A stretch of DNA of 64,000 nucleotides from DATDIC01 sp963777625. GTDB taxonomy: Bacteria; Pseudomonadota; Alphaproteobacteria; Acetobacterales; Acetobacteraceae. The stretch is taken from contig CAVZRO010000021.1 in assembly GCA_963777625.1 (NCBI GenBank), positions 257,057-321,056 of the forward strand, written 5' to 3'. Position 1 is the stretch's first letter. Each line of letters opens with the position of its first letter. Shown here piece by piece: positions 55,271 through 64,000 of the stretch. A program made the position numbers and the translations under genes. The notes beneath the pieces were generated by a model. It worked only from the letters and a program-made list of their open reading frames with translations, had not been told where the DNA came from and did no database searches.

Positions 55271-56158
55271 ATGTGTGGATGGCCCCCGGCTGGCAAGGGT
55301 TTTGTTGCGTGATCTGCGTTGGCGGCCACTTGCGGTCATGTGTCCGGCCTGTTGGCGCGGTGGTTGACCGCAGGCCCTGATGGGAACCGTGGATCGAGGT
55401 CTGATCATTCCCACGGGATCGCGTTGTCCCAAGACGGATGACAGGTCTCGCTCGATCTGTCGGTTGACCGACAATGCCATCACGCTGTTTCACCCTCGCA
55501 AGCCTTCCGGTCGCGTCTGCGCGGTTGTGTTCAGGCCGCCGCCGGCACGGTCCGGAAGTCCTCATTGCGCATCATCAGTGTCCAACCGATGCGCGCCATT
55601 TTGTTTGCCAGCGCCACCGCCGCGACCAGGCGCGGCTTGGTCGCCAGCAGCTTGACCAGCCACGGCTCCTGGGTCGCCCGCTTGCTGCGCAGCACCGCCA
55701 TGGCGCCGTTCACCATGTGTGGATGGCCCCCGGCTGGCAAGGGTTTTGTTGCGTGATCTGCGTTGGCGGCCACTTGCGGTCATGTGTCCGGCCTGTTGGC
55801 GCGGTGGTTGACCGCAGGCCCTGATGGGAACCGTGGATCGAGGTCTGATCATTCCCACGGGATCGCGTTGTCCCAAGACGGATGCCAGGTCTCGCTCGAT
55901 CTGTCGGTTGACCGACAATGCCATCACGCTGTTTCACCCTCGCAAGCCTTCCGGTCGCGTCTGCGCGGTTGTGTTCAGGCCGCCGCCGGCACGGTCCGGA
56001 AGTCCTCATTGCGCATCATCAGTGCCCAACCGATGCGCGCCATTTTGTTTGCCAGCGCCACCGCCGCGACCAGGCGCGGCTTGGTCGCCAGCAGCTTGAC
56101 CAGCCACGGCTCCTGGGTCGCCCGCTTGCTGCGCAGCACCGCCATGGCGCCGTTCACC
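55271..56158. repeat. 444-bp perfect-register tandem duplication of the IS left end
   Basis: 55271-55714 and 55715-56158 are direct repeats, differing by eye at only two positions (GATGACAGG/GATGCCAGG and AGTGTCC/AGTGCCC). The repeat contains the non-coding left end of the IS and the last ~60 codons of its transposase. The near identity means a recent event. Confidence 0.92.
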
Positions 56159-57064
56159 AGCAGCCGGCGCAGATAGCCATTGCCGCGCTTGCTGATCGGC
56201 CCGAGCTTCACCTTGCCACCAGTACCGTCCTGACGCGGCACCAGCCCGAGCGAGGCGGCGAACTCGCGGCCACTGCGCATGGCTGCTGGATTGACCACCA
56301 TCGCTGCCATTGCACTTGCAACGATCGGTCCATAGCCGGGGATGGTGATCAGATGTCGGCAGGTCGCATTGTCGCGGCCCCAGGCGAGCAACTGCTTGTC
56401 GATCGCTTCAATGCGGGCTTCGAAGCCGCGCAGGCTTTCCACCACGGCCAGCAGACAGCTATGCAGGGGCGCCGGTATGCGCTGCTCGCTCGGATCGGCG
56501 AGGATGGCCACCAGCTCGCCGACATGGCGGCGTCCTTCGGCGACCACGATGCCGAATTCCGCCATCATGCCGCCAGGTGGTTGATCAGCATAGTGCGCTG
56601 TTTCAGCAGCATTTCTCGCACCTTGTGAACGCCTGACGCGGCTTGCTGGGCGGCCGTCTTCACGGTCACGAAGCGCATCGTCGGGCGGCTCACCGCCTCG
56701 CAGATCGCCGCCGCATCGGCGGCGTCGTTCTTGTTGCGCCGCACATAGGCTTTCGCATAAGCCGGCGGGATCAGCCGTGCCTCATGACCCAGCTTGCCCA
56801 ATTCTCTCGCCCAGTGATGCGCCGTCGCGCACGCCTCCATGCCGATCAGGCAGGGCGGCAATTTGGCGAACAACTCCAGCAGCTTGCTCCGCCGCAGCGC
56901 GCGACGGATCAGGACTGTCCCGCAGGCATCAACTCCATGCACTTGGAAGACTTTCTTCGCCAGATCCAGACCGACGATGCTAACCTGCTTCATGGATGGC
57001 TCCTGTTCGTTGGAATTGCGATACCCCAACTTTGGCACATCGATGCCGTGAGGGGGCCATCCAC
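55273..57064. mobile_element. IS110/IS1111-type insertion sequence with duplicated left end
   Basis: The right terminus GGGGGCCATCCAC (about 57052-57064) is the inverse of GTGGATGGCCCCC, found at both 55273-55285 and 55717-55729. The full element is therefore ~55717-57064 (about 1.35 kb), and 55273-55716 is an extra copy of its left 444 bases. The outside flanks are CGTCATTCCCGCTCCCCGTCAT on the left and CATTCCCGCGAAAGCGGG on the right, meaning it inserted in or beside a palindromic repeat, a known habit of this family. Confidence 0.85.
55975..56993 (-). pseudogene. IS110-family (IS1111 subgroup) transposase, frame broken near 56575
   Basis: Start MKQVSIVGLDLAKKVFQVHG at 56993. The RuvC-like DEDD domain has GLDLAK, GMEACATAHHWARELG and RNKNDAADAAAICEA. 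A one-base loss near 56575 (CTGGCGGC where CTGCGCGGC is expected) separates it from MMAEFGIVVAEGRR and the C-terminal Transposase_20 domain (ITIPGYGPIVASAMAA, SGREFAASLGLVPRQDGTGGKVKLGPISKRGN with the nucleophilic Ser). Corrected length is ~339 residues, normal for the family. If the loss is real the transposase is dead; given the other breaks in this window it may be a sequence error. Confidence 0.85.
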
Positions 57065-57391
57065 CCCATCATTCCCGCGAAAGCGGGAAATCCAGCGACA
57101 CTCCATGCAACCGCGACCGCGTCACGCCCCCCGCGCGAGCATGACAAGGAAGAGTCAGCCTCGCGAACGCCCGGCATGACATTCACCCCATCCGAACAGC
57201 CCCCCAAACGCCCCATCCCCCACCCTGTTCGCCACCCTCCGAACCGGATAACCTCCCGCGCGCGTCACCACAGAGCCGCTCACGCATGACCCAAACGCCC
57301 CTCGCCGCCACTACCCAACAAGTTGCGTCCGATACCATATCCCGACAGCGACCCGACACCCCCTTCCGCCAGCTCACCGGAGGAAACCACC
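57065..57391. repeat. Intergenic region with ATTCCCGCG palindrome
   Basis: 57070-57095 contains CATTCCCGCGAAAGCGGGAA, the right half of the site flanking the IS. The rest is C-rich without a gene; a Shine-Dalgarno (CCGGAGGAAACC) at the right end belongs to the epimerase gene. Confidence 0.6.
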
Positions 57392-58540
57392 ATGCGCACC
57401 CAGCATCATCGCCTCGCGGCATTCGTCGCCATCCTCGCCGCCTCCACCCTCTTCACCATCGCCGCACAGGCTGACGACATGATCACCCACACCACCTACG
57501 GCACGCTGCCCGACGGCCGCCAGGTCGATATCTACACGATGCAAAACAACCACGGCGTGACCGTGAAATTCCTCAGCCTGGGCGGCTGCATTGCCGAGAT
57601 CGATATCCCCGACCGCGACGGCCATCCCGCCAACATCGTCCTCGGCCACGACAACCTGGCCGGCTACAACTTCAACCAGGGCTATTTCGGCTCCATCGTC
57701 GGCCGCTACGCCAACCGCATCGCCAAGGGCACCTTCACGCTGAATGGGCAGACCTATCACCTGCCCATCAACAACGGCGTAAACTCCCTCCACGGCGGCA
57801 CCGAGGGCTTCAACACGCAGCTCTGGCAGGTCACGCCGAAAACCGTGCCGAACGGCACCGCGGCAATGCTCACCTACACCAGCCCCGACGGGCAGGACGG
57901 CTACCCCGGTACCATGAACGTGCAGGTCATCTACACGCTGGACGATTCCAACGCGTTCCGCATCGACTACCAGGCCACCACCGACAAGCCGACCGTCCTG
58001 AACCTTACCAACCATTCCTATTTCAATCTCGACGGCAACGGCTCCGGCTCCGCCCTGCATCAGCTTATCCAGATCAACGCCGACAGCTACACCCCCGCCG
58101 ACGCCACCCAGATCCCCACCGGCGAGATCGCCAAGGTTGCCGGAACGCCCATGGACTTCCGCACCCTGCACCCGATCGACGCCCAGATCCGCGCGCCCTT
58201 CGAGCAGATCATCCTCGCCCACGGCTACGACCACAACTGGGTGCTGAACAAGACCCAGCCAGGCGAGCTCAGCTTCGCCGCCCGCGCCTACTCGCCGAAG
58301 ACCGGCCGCATGCTTGAAGTATACACCACCGAGCCCGGCGTACAAGTTTACACCGGCAACTATCTACAGGGAAACATGACCGGCTCGTCCCACACGCTCT
58401 ATCGCCAGGGCGACGGCTACACCTTCGAGACCCAGCATTTCCCCAACTCGCCCAACCACCCCGAATTCCCCTCCACCGTCCTCAATCCCGGACAGACCTT
58501 CCATTCCACCACCATCTTCCGCTTCTCCACCGACAAATAA
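57392..58540 (+). CDS. galM: Aldose 1-epimerase, exported
   Basis: This encodes 382 residues; the start at 57392 follows CCGGAGGAAACCACC. A Sec signal (LAAFVAILAASTLFTIAAQADD) precedes a GalM fold: FGSIVGRYANRIAKGTFTLNGQTYHLPINNG, NSLHGGTEGFNTQLW, LTNHSYFNLDG (catalytic His) and ending TIFRFSTDK, with GYDHNWVLN and YTTEPGVQVYTGN (catalytic Glu). It interconverts alpha and beta hexoses in the periplasm before uptake, fitting the sugar ABC transporter downstream. Confidence 0.94.
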   Translation: MRTQHHRLAAFVAILAASTLFTIAAQADDMITHTTYGTLPDGRQVDIYTMQNNHGVTVKFLSLGGCIAEIDIPDRDGHPANIVLGHDNLAGYNFNQGYFGSIVGRYANRIAKGTFTLNGQTYHLPINNGVNSLHGGTEGFNTQLWQVTPKTVPNGTAAMLTYTSPDGQDGYPGTMNVQVIYTLDDSNAFRIDYQATTDKPTVLNLTNHSYFNLDGNGSGSALHQLIQINADSYTPADATQIPTGEIAKVAGTPMDFRTLHPIDAQIRAPFEQIILAHGYDHNWVLNKTQPGELSFAARAYSPKTGRMLEVYTTEPGVQVYTGNYLQGNMTGSSHTLYRQGDGYTFETQHFPNSPNHPEFPSTVLNPGQTFHSTTIFRFSTDK

Positions 58541-58790
58541 TCTCGCCTCCCCCGTCACGCCCGCACTTGTGCCGCCCCCACTCCCCCCGTCACGCCTCCC
58601 CCCCTCCCGCCCCCCGTCACGCCGCCCTCCCCCGTCATGGCCGGGCTTGTCCCGGCCATCAACGTCCTCACTATCATTACAAACGAACCGACCCCCGAGA
58701 CACCAGCCCCAGCCCCCACGCCCCCTCAGACCGCCGATACCCCATGCAGCCCCCCACCGCCGAACGAAGCCCCGGTTCAATTACCTTGTA
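58541..58790. other. Intergenic C-rich region with CCGTCACGCC reiterations
   Basis: CCGTCACGCC recurs several times (58550-58625) in a C-rich stretch, followed by GTCATGGCCGGGCTTGTCCCGGCCAT at 58635-58662, the hairpin core also seen in repeat copy A. There is no gene. Confidence 0.6.
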
Positions 58791-59192
58791 ATGATCCGGC
58801 CGGGCTACTTCGACGACCAGGGCAACACCTCCGAAGGCGCCAATTTCGGCCGCCGAGACAGCTACACGCCCACCAGCATTGCCGCCATCGCCGGCGCCAT
58901 CGCCACCTCGAAGGCGCGCTACCATCCGCGCCGACTGGTGCTGGCCGGCCATTCCGGAGGCACCGCGATCGCCGGGGTCATGCTCGGCAAATACCCGCAT
59001 TTGGCGGACGCCGCGGTGCTGGTTTCCTGCCCGTGCGACCTCGACCGATGGCGGGCGATGACAGGCCGCCGCCCACGGCGTCGCCGCAAAATCCATTCTG
59101 GTTGCAGGCGCAACTCACAACACGGCGTTCCGCTCCCCGCTCGTGATCCAGGCCGCGGCCGCACTCGCGAACAGCGCCCACTTGTCAGATGA
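58791..59192 (+). pseudogene. Alpha/beta-hydrolase fragment
   Basis: RPGYFDDQGNTSEGANFGRRDSYTP and then ARYHPRRLVLAGHSGGTAIAGVMLGKYPHLADAAVLVSCPCDLDRWRAM show the nucleophile elbow GHSGG and the following helix of an alpha/beta hydrolase. Both the N-terminal strands and the C-terminal Asp/His region are missing; after RWRAM the frame becomes Arg-rich nonsense. The upstream sequence is repeat DNA, so the 5' end was lost. Confidence 0.7.
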
Positions 59193-59264
59193 GTGAACGA
59201 CTATATAGAACCCCTTCACACGCCCGCCCCTACCACCCGACCCATCGACTGAGAGGTTGAACCC

Positions 59265-60245
59265 ATGCAGCAGCGTCGTCTCGGCGGATCGCCGGTACAG
59301 GTCTCGCAGATCGGCCTCGGCACCTGGGGCATGTCTGGCGCCTTCTGGGGCGCCGCCGACGATGCGGAATCGATCCGCGTCATCCATCGCGCCCTGGATC
59401 TCGGCGTCACGCTGATCGACACCGCCGAGGCCTACGGCAAGGGCCACGCCGAGGAAATCGTCGGCCAGGCCCTCGCCGGCCGCCGCAACCAGGCGGTGAT
59501 CGCCACCAAGGTGATGGCGAGCCGCCTCCATCCGAACGAGCTGCAGGCGGCACTCGACGGCTCGCTCAAGCGCCTCAACACCGACCACGTGGAGGTCTAC
59601 TTCATCCACTGGCCGAACCCGGACGTCCCGATCGGTCCCACCATGGAGGCCCTGGAACGCCTCCGCGCCCAGGGCCGCATCCACGCCATCGGCGTCTCCA
59701 ACTTCGGCCCGGAGGAGATGAATCGCGCCGGCGAATACGGCACCATCGACGTGCTGCAACCCCCGTACAACATGCTGTGGCGCGAGATCGAGGCGGCAAC
59801 TCTACCCTACTGCCGCCGCCACAACATCGGCGTCATGCCGTACAGCGGGCTCGCCCAGGGATTGCTGACCGGCACCTTGTCCCGCGGCACCACGTTCATC
59901 GAGGGCGATGAGCGCCGCACCACGGTGCTGTTCCAGCCCGGCCCGTACGAGCGCGCGCTCGACGCCGTCGAGGGCCTGCGCCCGATCGCGGCCAGGTACG
60001 GCAAGACCGTCCCGCAACTGGCGATCCAATGGCTCACCAGCCGCCCCGGTGTCAGCTCGCCGCTGCTCGGCGCCCGCACGGTCCGCGAGTTGGAGGAGAA
60101 CCTCGGCGCCATCGGCTGGCAGATCGACGCCGCGGATATCGCGGCGATCGACCGCCTCACCTCCCCGGTGTGGGCCCGGATCGCTGACAAGGGCGACATG
60201 TTCGGCTACTGGGCCCGCAAGCGCGCCGCGAAAGCCAACCAGTAA
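59265..60245 (+). CDS. Aldo/keto reductase
   Basis: This 326-residue NADPH-dependent (beta/alpha)8 barrel has GLGTWGMSG, the catalytic tetrad in LIDTAEAYGKGHAEEIVG (Asp, Tyr), ATKVM (Lys) and YFIHWPNP (His), and the cofactor loop SPLLGARTVRELEENLGA. It resembles the YajO/YdhF-like or general stress AKR group. Start MQQRRLGGSPVQVSQIG follows GAGAGGTTGAACCC. Position between the epimerase and sugar transport genes suggests sugar or keto-sugar reduction. Confidence 0.92.
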   Translation: MQQRRLGGSPVQVSQIGLGTWGMSGAFWGAADDAESIRVIHRALDLGVTLIDTAEAYGKGHAEEIVGQALAGRRNQAVIATKVMASRLHPNELQAALDGSLKRLNTDHVEVYFIHWPNPDVPIGPTMEALERLRAQGRIHAIGVSNFGPEEMNRAGEYGTIDVLQPPYNMLWREIEAATLPYCRRHNIGVMPYSGLAQGLLTGTLSRGTTFIEGDERRTTVLFQPGPYERALDAVEGLRPIAARYGKTVPQLAIQWLTSRPGVSSPLLGARTVRELEENLGAIGWQIDAADIAAIDRLTSPVWARIADKGDMFGYWARKRAAKANQ

Positions 60246-60263
60246 CCGCCGGGCGCCTTCCAT

Positions 60264-60288
60264 CATTCCCGCGGAAAGCGGGAATCCA
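60264..60288. repeat. Palindromic ATTCCCGCG repeat
   Basis: CATTCCCGCGGAAAGCGGGAAT is a near-perfect palindrome between the convergent aldo/keto reductase and GntR genes, and may serve as a bidirectional terminator. Confidence 0.7.
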
Positions 60289-60347
60289 CCCCCCGCCGCC
60301 GGCGTCCCCTCTTCGCCAACCCAACGCAGTCATCTCCAACCGCCCCC

Positions 60348-61070
60348 CTACGACTCGTCCGCTTCGTCCACCACCGCGAACACCGTGTTCCGCATCAAAT
60401 GCTCGCGCATCACCGCCTCGGCGCGCTTCGGGTCACGTGCCGCGAGCGCCTCATAGATCATCCGGTGCCGGCTGGTCGCGTGCGGCAGCGCGTGCGGCGC
60501 CCGGTTGGTGATGCGCCGGCTGGCCGATTGCAGGCAGCGCGACGAATACATGAACCGGCCGAGTATCCGGTTTCGCGTCGCCCGGCAGATCGCCAGGTGA
60601 AACTGCAGGTCGAGCTCCAGATAGCGATCCGGATCGTCCTCATGCGCCGCCATCGCCTCCACCAGCTCGCCCAGGCGAACCAGGTCCTCCTCCGTCAGCG
60701 TCCGCGCCGCCTGCGCCGCGATGGCCGGCTCGAAGATAAGCCGCGCTTCGTGCAACTCGTGCAGCAGCCGGCGGACATGCCCCGCCGGCAGCCACTCGAT
60801 CAGCAGCGGGCTCAGATAATCCCACTCCGCCGCCGGCCGCAGCGTCACCCGGCGGCCCTGCGCGATATCCACCATGTCGAGCGCGTGCAGGATCTTCAAC
60901 GCCTCCCGCGCAACCGCGCGTGACACCGCGAACTCAAGCGAGATCTGCTGCTCCGAGGGCGCCAGCCCATCGGCGAGTTCACCCGTGGCGATACGGCGTG
61001 CGAGCACCCCCGCCACCTGCGTGGGCAGAGTGCGCAGCTTGACATCCATGGCCATGGACAGTACCACCAT
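60348..61070 (-). CDS. GntR-family (FadR subfamily) regulator
   Basis: About 240 residues from ATG at 61070, or 235 from ATG at 61055 (MAMDVKLRTLPTQVAGVLARRIATGEL). HTH: LAPSEQQISLEFAVSRAVAREALKILHALDMV. The FCD domain has RYLELDLQFHLAICRATRNR and HRMIYEALAARDPKRAEAVMREHLMRN, with the usual Asp and His metal ligands. It is divergent from the sugar ABC operon and is probably its regulator. Confidence 0.9.
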   Translation of the reverse strand: MVVLSMAMDVKLRTLPTQVAGVLARRIATGELADGLAPSEQQISLEFAVSRAVAREALKILHALDMVDIAQGRRVTLRPAAEWDYLSPLLIEWLPAGHVRRLLHELHEARLIFEPAIAAQAARTLTEEDLVRLGELVEAMAAHEDDPDRYLELDLQFHLAICRATRNRILGRFMYSSRCLQSASRRITNRAPHALPHATSRHRMIYEALAARDPKRAEAVMREHLMRNTVFAVVDEADES

Positions 61071-61435
61071 CTTACCTGACAAGTCGATAAGCAGATAGGC
61101 GAGATCAAGCGCGCTGAACCCGGCACTGGCAATCCGCCCATGGCAATCACCCCAAGGGCAATCACCCCAAGGGCAATCAGCAAAGGGGGAGCAATGCCCA
61201 CATCCGCGAGCGGGGCTGCCCCGACCGATCGCGGCGGCGAAGCTTTCGGCGATCCTGAAAGCGTGGCTCCGGCCGCCCTCCACCACCCCCACCAGGACGG
61301 GGACCCCCGCGCCTGGAAGGGCGACCAATCAAACCCCGGCCATGCCACCGCCAGAGCCCGCTTCAACCCGCCGCCCTGCCGCGAAGCGGCCAATCGTAAC
61401 CATCAGTGATGTCGGAAAACGGGAGGTATCCAACG
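61071..61435. other. Divergent regulatory gap with a 15-bp tandem repeat
   Basis: GGCAATCACCCCAAG occurs at 61142 and 61157 and again partly at 61172. No gene is seen. The gap must hold promoters for the GntR gene and the ABC operon; the repeats may be operator sites or slippage products. Confidence 0.6.
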
Positions 61436-62722
61436 ATGTGGGAAACACTGTCCAGGCGTCGGTTCCTGAGCGGATCGACCGCCGCCATCGCCGCCACCGG
61501 GGTCGCGCCACGGCGCGCGAGAAGCGCCACCGCGGCCACCGAGATCAGGGCGCTGCTGATCACCGGCGGCCCGCTCTACCCGAAATACTGGGAGGCGCTC
61601 ACCAGCAACTTCAAGGACAAGACCGGCATCACCGTCACCTACGACATGCTCCAGTTCACGCCGATGACTTCGAAAGAGGTCACGCTCGGTGCCGCCCGCA
61701 GCGGCGAGTACGACGTCTACAGCACGCACACCGCGCAGATCGGATCCTTCTTCAACTATTTCGAGCCGCTCAATCAGTATTTCTCCGCCTCCGAGTTGCA
61801 AGACTTCTACCCGGTGGCGATGAAGTACCTGACCGATCCCAAAACCGGCAAGCTGGCCGCCATCCCGCGCAACGTCGACGCGCGCGTGCAGTACTACCGC
61901 ACCGACCTCTACAAGGCGCACAACCTGCAGCCGGCAAAGACCTGGGACGAACTCGTCAGCGTCAGCCAGGCGCTCACCGGCGACGGCCATTACGGCCTCG
62001 TCGTGCCCGGCCAGGGCGACCCCGCCCAGCGCACCTTCAGCGACTATCTCTGGCAGGCCGGCGGCGACTGGGTCGATGACAAGAACAAGCCCGCCTTCAA
62101 CTCCGCGGCAGGCATCCAGGCCCTCACCTTCTACCGCGACCTGATCCAGAAATACAAGGTCGTGCCACCGGACGCCGTCAGTTATGGATGGAACGAGAAC
62201 ACCTCGGAGTTCGCCTCCGGCGCGGTCTATGACACCTTCAACTGGCCGACCAACTACGCCATCCTCTCCAACCCGGCGACATCCAAGGTCGTCGGCAACT
62301 GGGCGACGGCCCCTTACGTACGCAACAAGACCGCCATCTCGTGCGCGGTCTCCCACGCCATGGCTCTCAACAGCCTGTCCAAAAAGAAGGACGCCGCGCT
62401 CGAGTTCATCAAATACGTGGTCGGACCCGACTCCCAGATGCTCGCCTTCCAGCAGTTCACCTACTTCCCCAGCCGCCAGGCGGTCGCCAGCAAGGTCATG
62501 GCATCCGCGCAGGGGCAGCAGGCAATCTGGCTGGACCAGCTCCAGACCACCATCGCCAACGGCAAGGAGTGGCCGAAGCTGCCGGGCTTCTCCAAAGTCT
62601 GCACGTTGATGTACACCGCGATCGAGAAGGCGCTGAGCAACCAGGCTTCCCCCGAAGACGCGCTCAACCAGGCGGCAAAAGAAGCCCTGCAGGCGATGCA
62701 GCAGGCGGGAGCCTACGACTAG
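61436..62722 (+). CDS. Sugar ABC transporter substrate-binding protein with Tat signal
   Basis: This encodes 428 residues, starting MWETLSRRRFLSGSTAAIAATG at 61436 behind GGGAGG (a frame ten codons longer lacks such a site). The twin-arginine motif SRRRFLSG predicts export of the folded protein. It is a family 1 binding protein: ALTSNFKDKTGITVTYDM, YRTDLYKAHNLQPAKTWDELVSV and an NSAAGIQALTFYRDLI segment. First gene of the operon with two permeases. Confidence 0.92.
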   Translation: MWETLSRRRFLSGSTAAIAATGVAPRRARSATAATEIRALLITGGPLYPKYWEALTSNFKDKTGITVTYDMLQFTPMTSKEVTLGAARSGEYDVYSTHTAQIGSFFNYFEPLNQYFSASELQDFYPVAMKYLTDPKTGKLAAIPRNVDARVQYYRTDLYKAHNLQPAKTWDELVSVSQALTGDGHYGLVVPGQGDPAQRTFSDYLWQAGGDWVDDKNKPAFNSAAGIQALTFYRDLIQKYKVVPPDAVSYGWNENTSEFASGAVYDTFNWPTNYAILSNPATSKVVGNWATAPYVRNKTAISCAVSHAMALNSLSKKKDAALEFIKYVVGPDSQMLAFQQFTYFPSRQAVASKVMASAQGQQAIWLDQLQTTIANGKEWPKLPGFSKVCTLMYTAIEKALSNQASPEDALNQAAKEALQAMQQAGAYD

Positions 62723-62723
62723 C

Positions 62724-63645
62724 ATGGCGGTCGCCTTGCCGCAGCAGGTCAGTGGTCGGTGGCGGCGTTCGCCGCTGACCCCCTCCTGGACGAAGGGCTA
62801 TCTGCTGGCCGGGCCGGCGCTGTTCGTCATGATCCTGATCTTCATTTACCCGCTCGGCTACTCGTTCGTGATGAGTTTCTTCCGCTGGGACCTCAGCGCC
62901 GCCTCGTCCACCTTCCTGGGCCTGGCCAACTACACCGACACCTTCGCCAGTGCCGACTTTCAGCAATCGCTACGCAACCAGGTCATCTTCAGCATCGCCT
63001 CGCTCACCATGGAACTCGTGGCGGGGATGGCAATCGCGGTGCTGATCAACAGCAAGCTGCGCGGCCTGCGCGTCGCGCGAACCCTGCTCCTCATCCCGCC
63101 GATGATCGCGCCGGCGGTCATCGGCCTCAACTTCCGCTGGCTGTTCAACACCCAGTACGGCCTTATCGACGCATTGCTGCGCGACCTCCATCTGCCGGTC
63201 ATCCCCTGGCTGTCCGATCCGAACTGGGCGCTCGTCTCGGTGATCATCGCCGACATCTGGCAGAACACACCGCTGATGGTGCTGCTGTTTCTAGCCGGCC
63301 TTCAGTCGGTCCCACAGGAACCGCTGGAGGCCGCCGCGGTGGACGGCGCTTCGGCCTGGCGTACCTTCTGGGCGATCATTCTGCCGCTGCTGCGTCCGTG
63401 ATCATGATTGCGCTCATGCTGCGGATCATCGACACCTTCCGCACCTTCGACATCGTCTGGCTGATGACGCAGGGCGGCCCGGGCGGCGCACCAGCCTGAT
63501 CACCGTGAATGCCTACCTGCTGGCGTTCCAGAGCGTCGACTTCGGCCACGCCGCCGCCGTCTCTTATATCGCGCTGATCATCTCGCTCCTGCTCCTGGCA
63601 GCCCTTTATGGCGTGCCGTGGCTGTGGGCGAAAAAGCGGATCTGA
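62724..63645 (+). CDS. Sugar ABC transporter permease (MalF-like), two frame breaks
   Basis: It reads MAVALPQQVSGRWRRSPLTP to IILPLLRP; a missing base near 63398 then shifts to VIMIALMLRIIDTFRTFDIVWLMTQGGPGG, and another near 63497 to TSLITVNAYLLAFQSVDFGHAAAVSYIALII. Corrected length is ~307. Six membrane segments; the EAA loop is QEPLEAAAVDGASAWRTFWAIILPLLRP. Starts two bases after the binding-protein stop; its stop overlaps the next ATG (TGATG). Confidence 0.88.
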
Positions 63646-64000
63646 TGAGCGACCAGGCGCTGCCGCAATCGCGGGCCCGTCTGGGGTTCAGGGTCCGCCG
63701 CCGGACCGTCCCGATCAGCCTCGTCGCGCGTTACACGGTGCTGGTGGGCACCATCATCCTCACCATCTTTCCTCTCGTCTATCTGTTCATCACCTCGATC
63801 CGAAGCTCCGCCGACCTGTTCGCGGTGCCGGTGCATATCATCCCCGAATGGTAACCGCCAACCAATACATCAATGTGTTCCGCCAGTACGGCCTCGCCAG
63901 CTACCTGTGGAATACCATTATCGTCTCGCTCGTAACCGTCATCTTCGTCACCGTCCTGGCGCTCCCCTGTGCCTACGCCATGGCGCGCTTCAGGCTTCCC
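63645..64000 (+). CDS. Sugar ABC transporter permease (MalG-like), partial and frame broken near 63852
   Basis: MSDQALPQSRARLGFRVRRR then a membrane segment (YTVLVGTIILTIFPLVYLFITSI) to HIIPEW, where a missing G near 63852 creates TAA; corrected, VTANQYINVFRQYGLASYLWNTIIVSLVTVIF continues past the window end at YAMARFRLP, the classic second segment of CUT1 MalG-like permeases. It completes the transporter core. Confidence 0.85.

Noticed and set aside
55975..56993. Programmed frameshifting in the IS transposase
   Set aside because: IS110-family transposases are normally made from one frame, there is no slippery heptamer at the break, and single-base breaks of the same kind occur throughout the window.

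Overview
The window is GC-rich DNA (roughly two thirds G+C by eye) from a Gram-negative bacterium. lpxB shows lipid A synthesis, and a class I lysyl-tRNA synthetase together with the general gene repertoire suggests an alphaproteobacterium, probably Acetobacteraceae-like. The taxonomic placement is inference. No rRNA, tRNA or CRISPR array was seen.

Layout. 1-5168 is an accessory block: an IS110 transposase remnant fused to a stray substrate-binding-protein tail, then a three-gene minus-strand operon ending in a large protein with an HELIH zinc-protease motif (possible M91/NleD-like toxin). 5169-8037 is a minus-strand set of ABC binding protein, DUF35 protein and thiolase-like protein. A P450 and an M20 hydrolase follow on the plus strand. 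10735-12734 is an arsenic operon (arsR-arsI-acr3) with a perfect palindrome over its promoter and start codon. 12785-14839 holds a Zur/Fur regulator, hisI and lpxB. 14595-19422 is a minus-strand group (M20 peptidase, MBOAT O-acyltransferase, AlgX/AlgJ-like partner, Gfo/Idh oxidoreductase). 19512-20668 holds a repeat array and two tandem Lin0512 genes. 20830-23198 is a LysR regulator divergent from DoxX-like and NmrA-like genes. 23516-26006 is a lower-GC island with an unrecognised 598-residue protein and a dead integrase.

26296-40642 is mostly core: DUF169, argJ, ogt, quinone oxidoreductase, a copper-type P-ATPase behind a CsoR-type operator, class I lysS next to an MprF-like flippase, comEC, a patatin, DUF2934 and pncC. 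A group II intron sits at 40753-42591 beside an inverted repeat. Then come an O-antigen-ligase-like protein, a GT9 glycosyltransferase and a MaoC hydratase. 46096-51844 is a minus-strand catabolic operon (GntR, ABC binding protein, two permeases, DapA/NanA-type aldolase, sialidase-like protein). 52037-55226 is a MarR-EmrA-EmrB efflux operon. 55273-57064 is an IS110/IS1111-type element with a duplicated left end. 57392-64000 is sugar-related: aldose epimerase, aldo/keto reductase, GntR, and a sugar ABC transporter running off the window.

One property cuts across the window: about eighteen single-base frame breaks interrupt otherwise well-conserved genes, including the normally essential lysS, and one compensating base restores family length in each. 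This looks more like uncorrected sequence error than gene decay, so frameshifted genes are listed as CDS unless they are also truncated or multiply broken.
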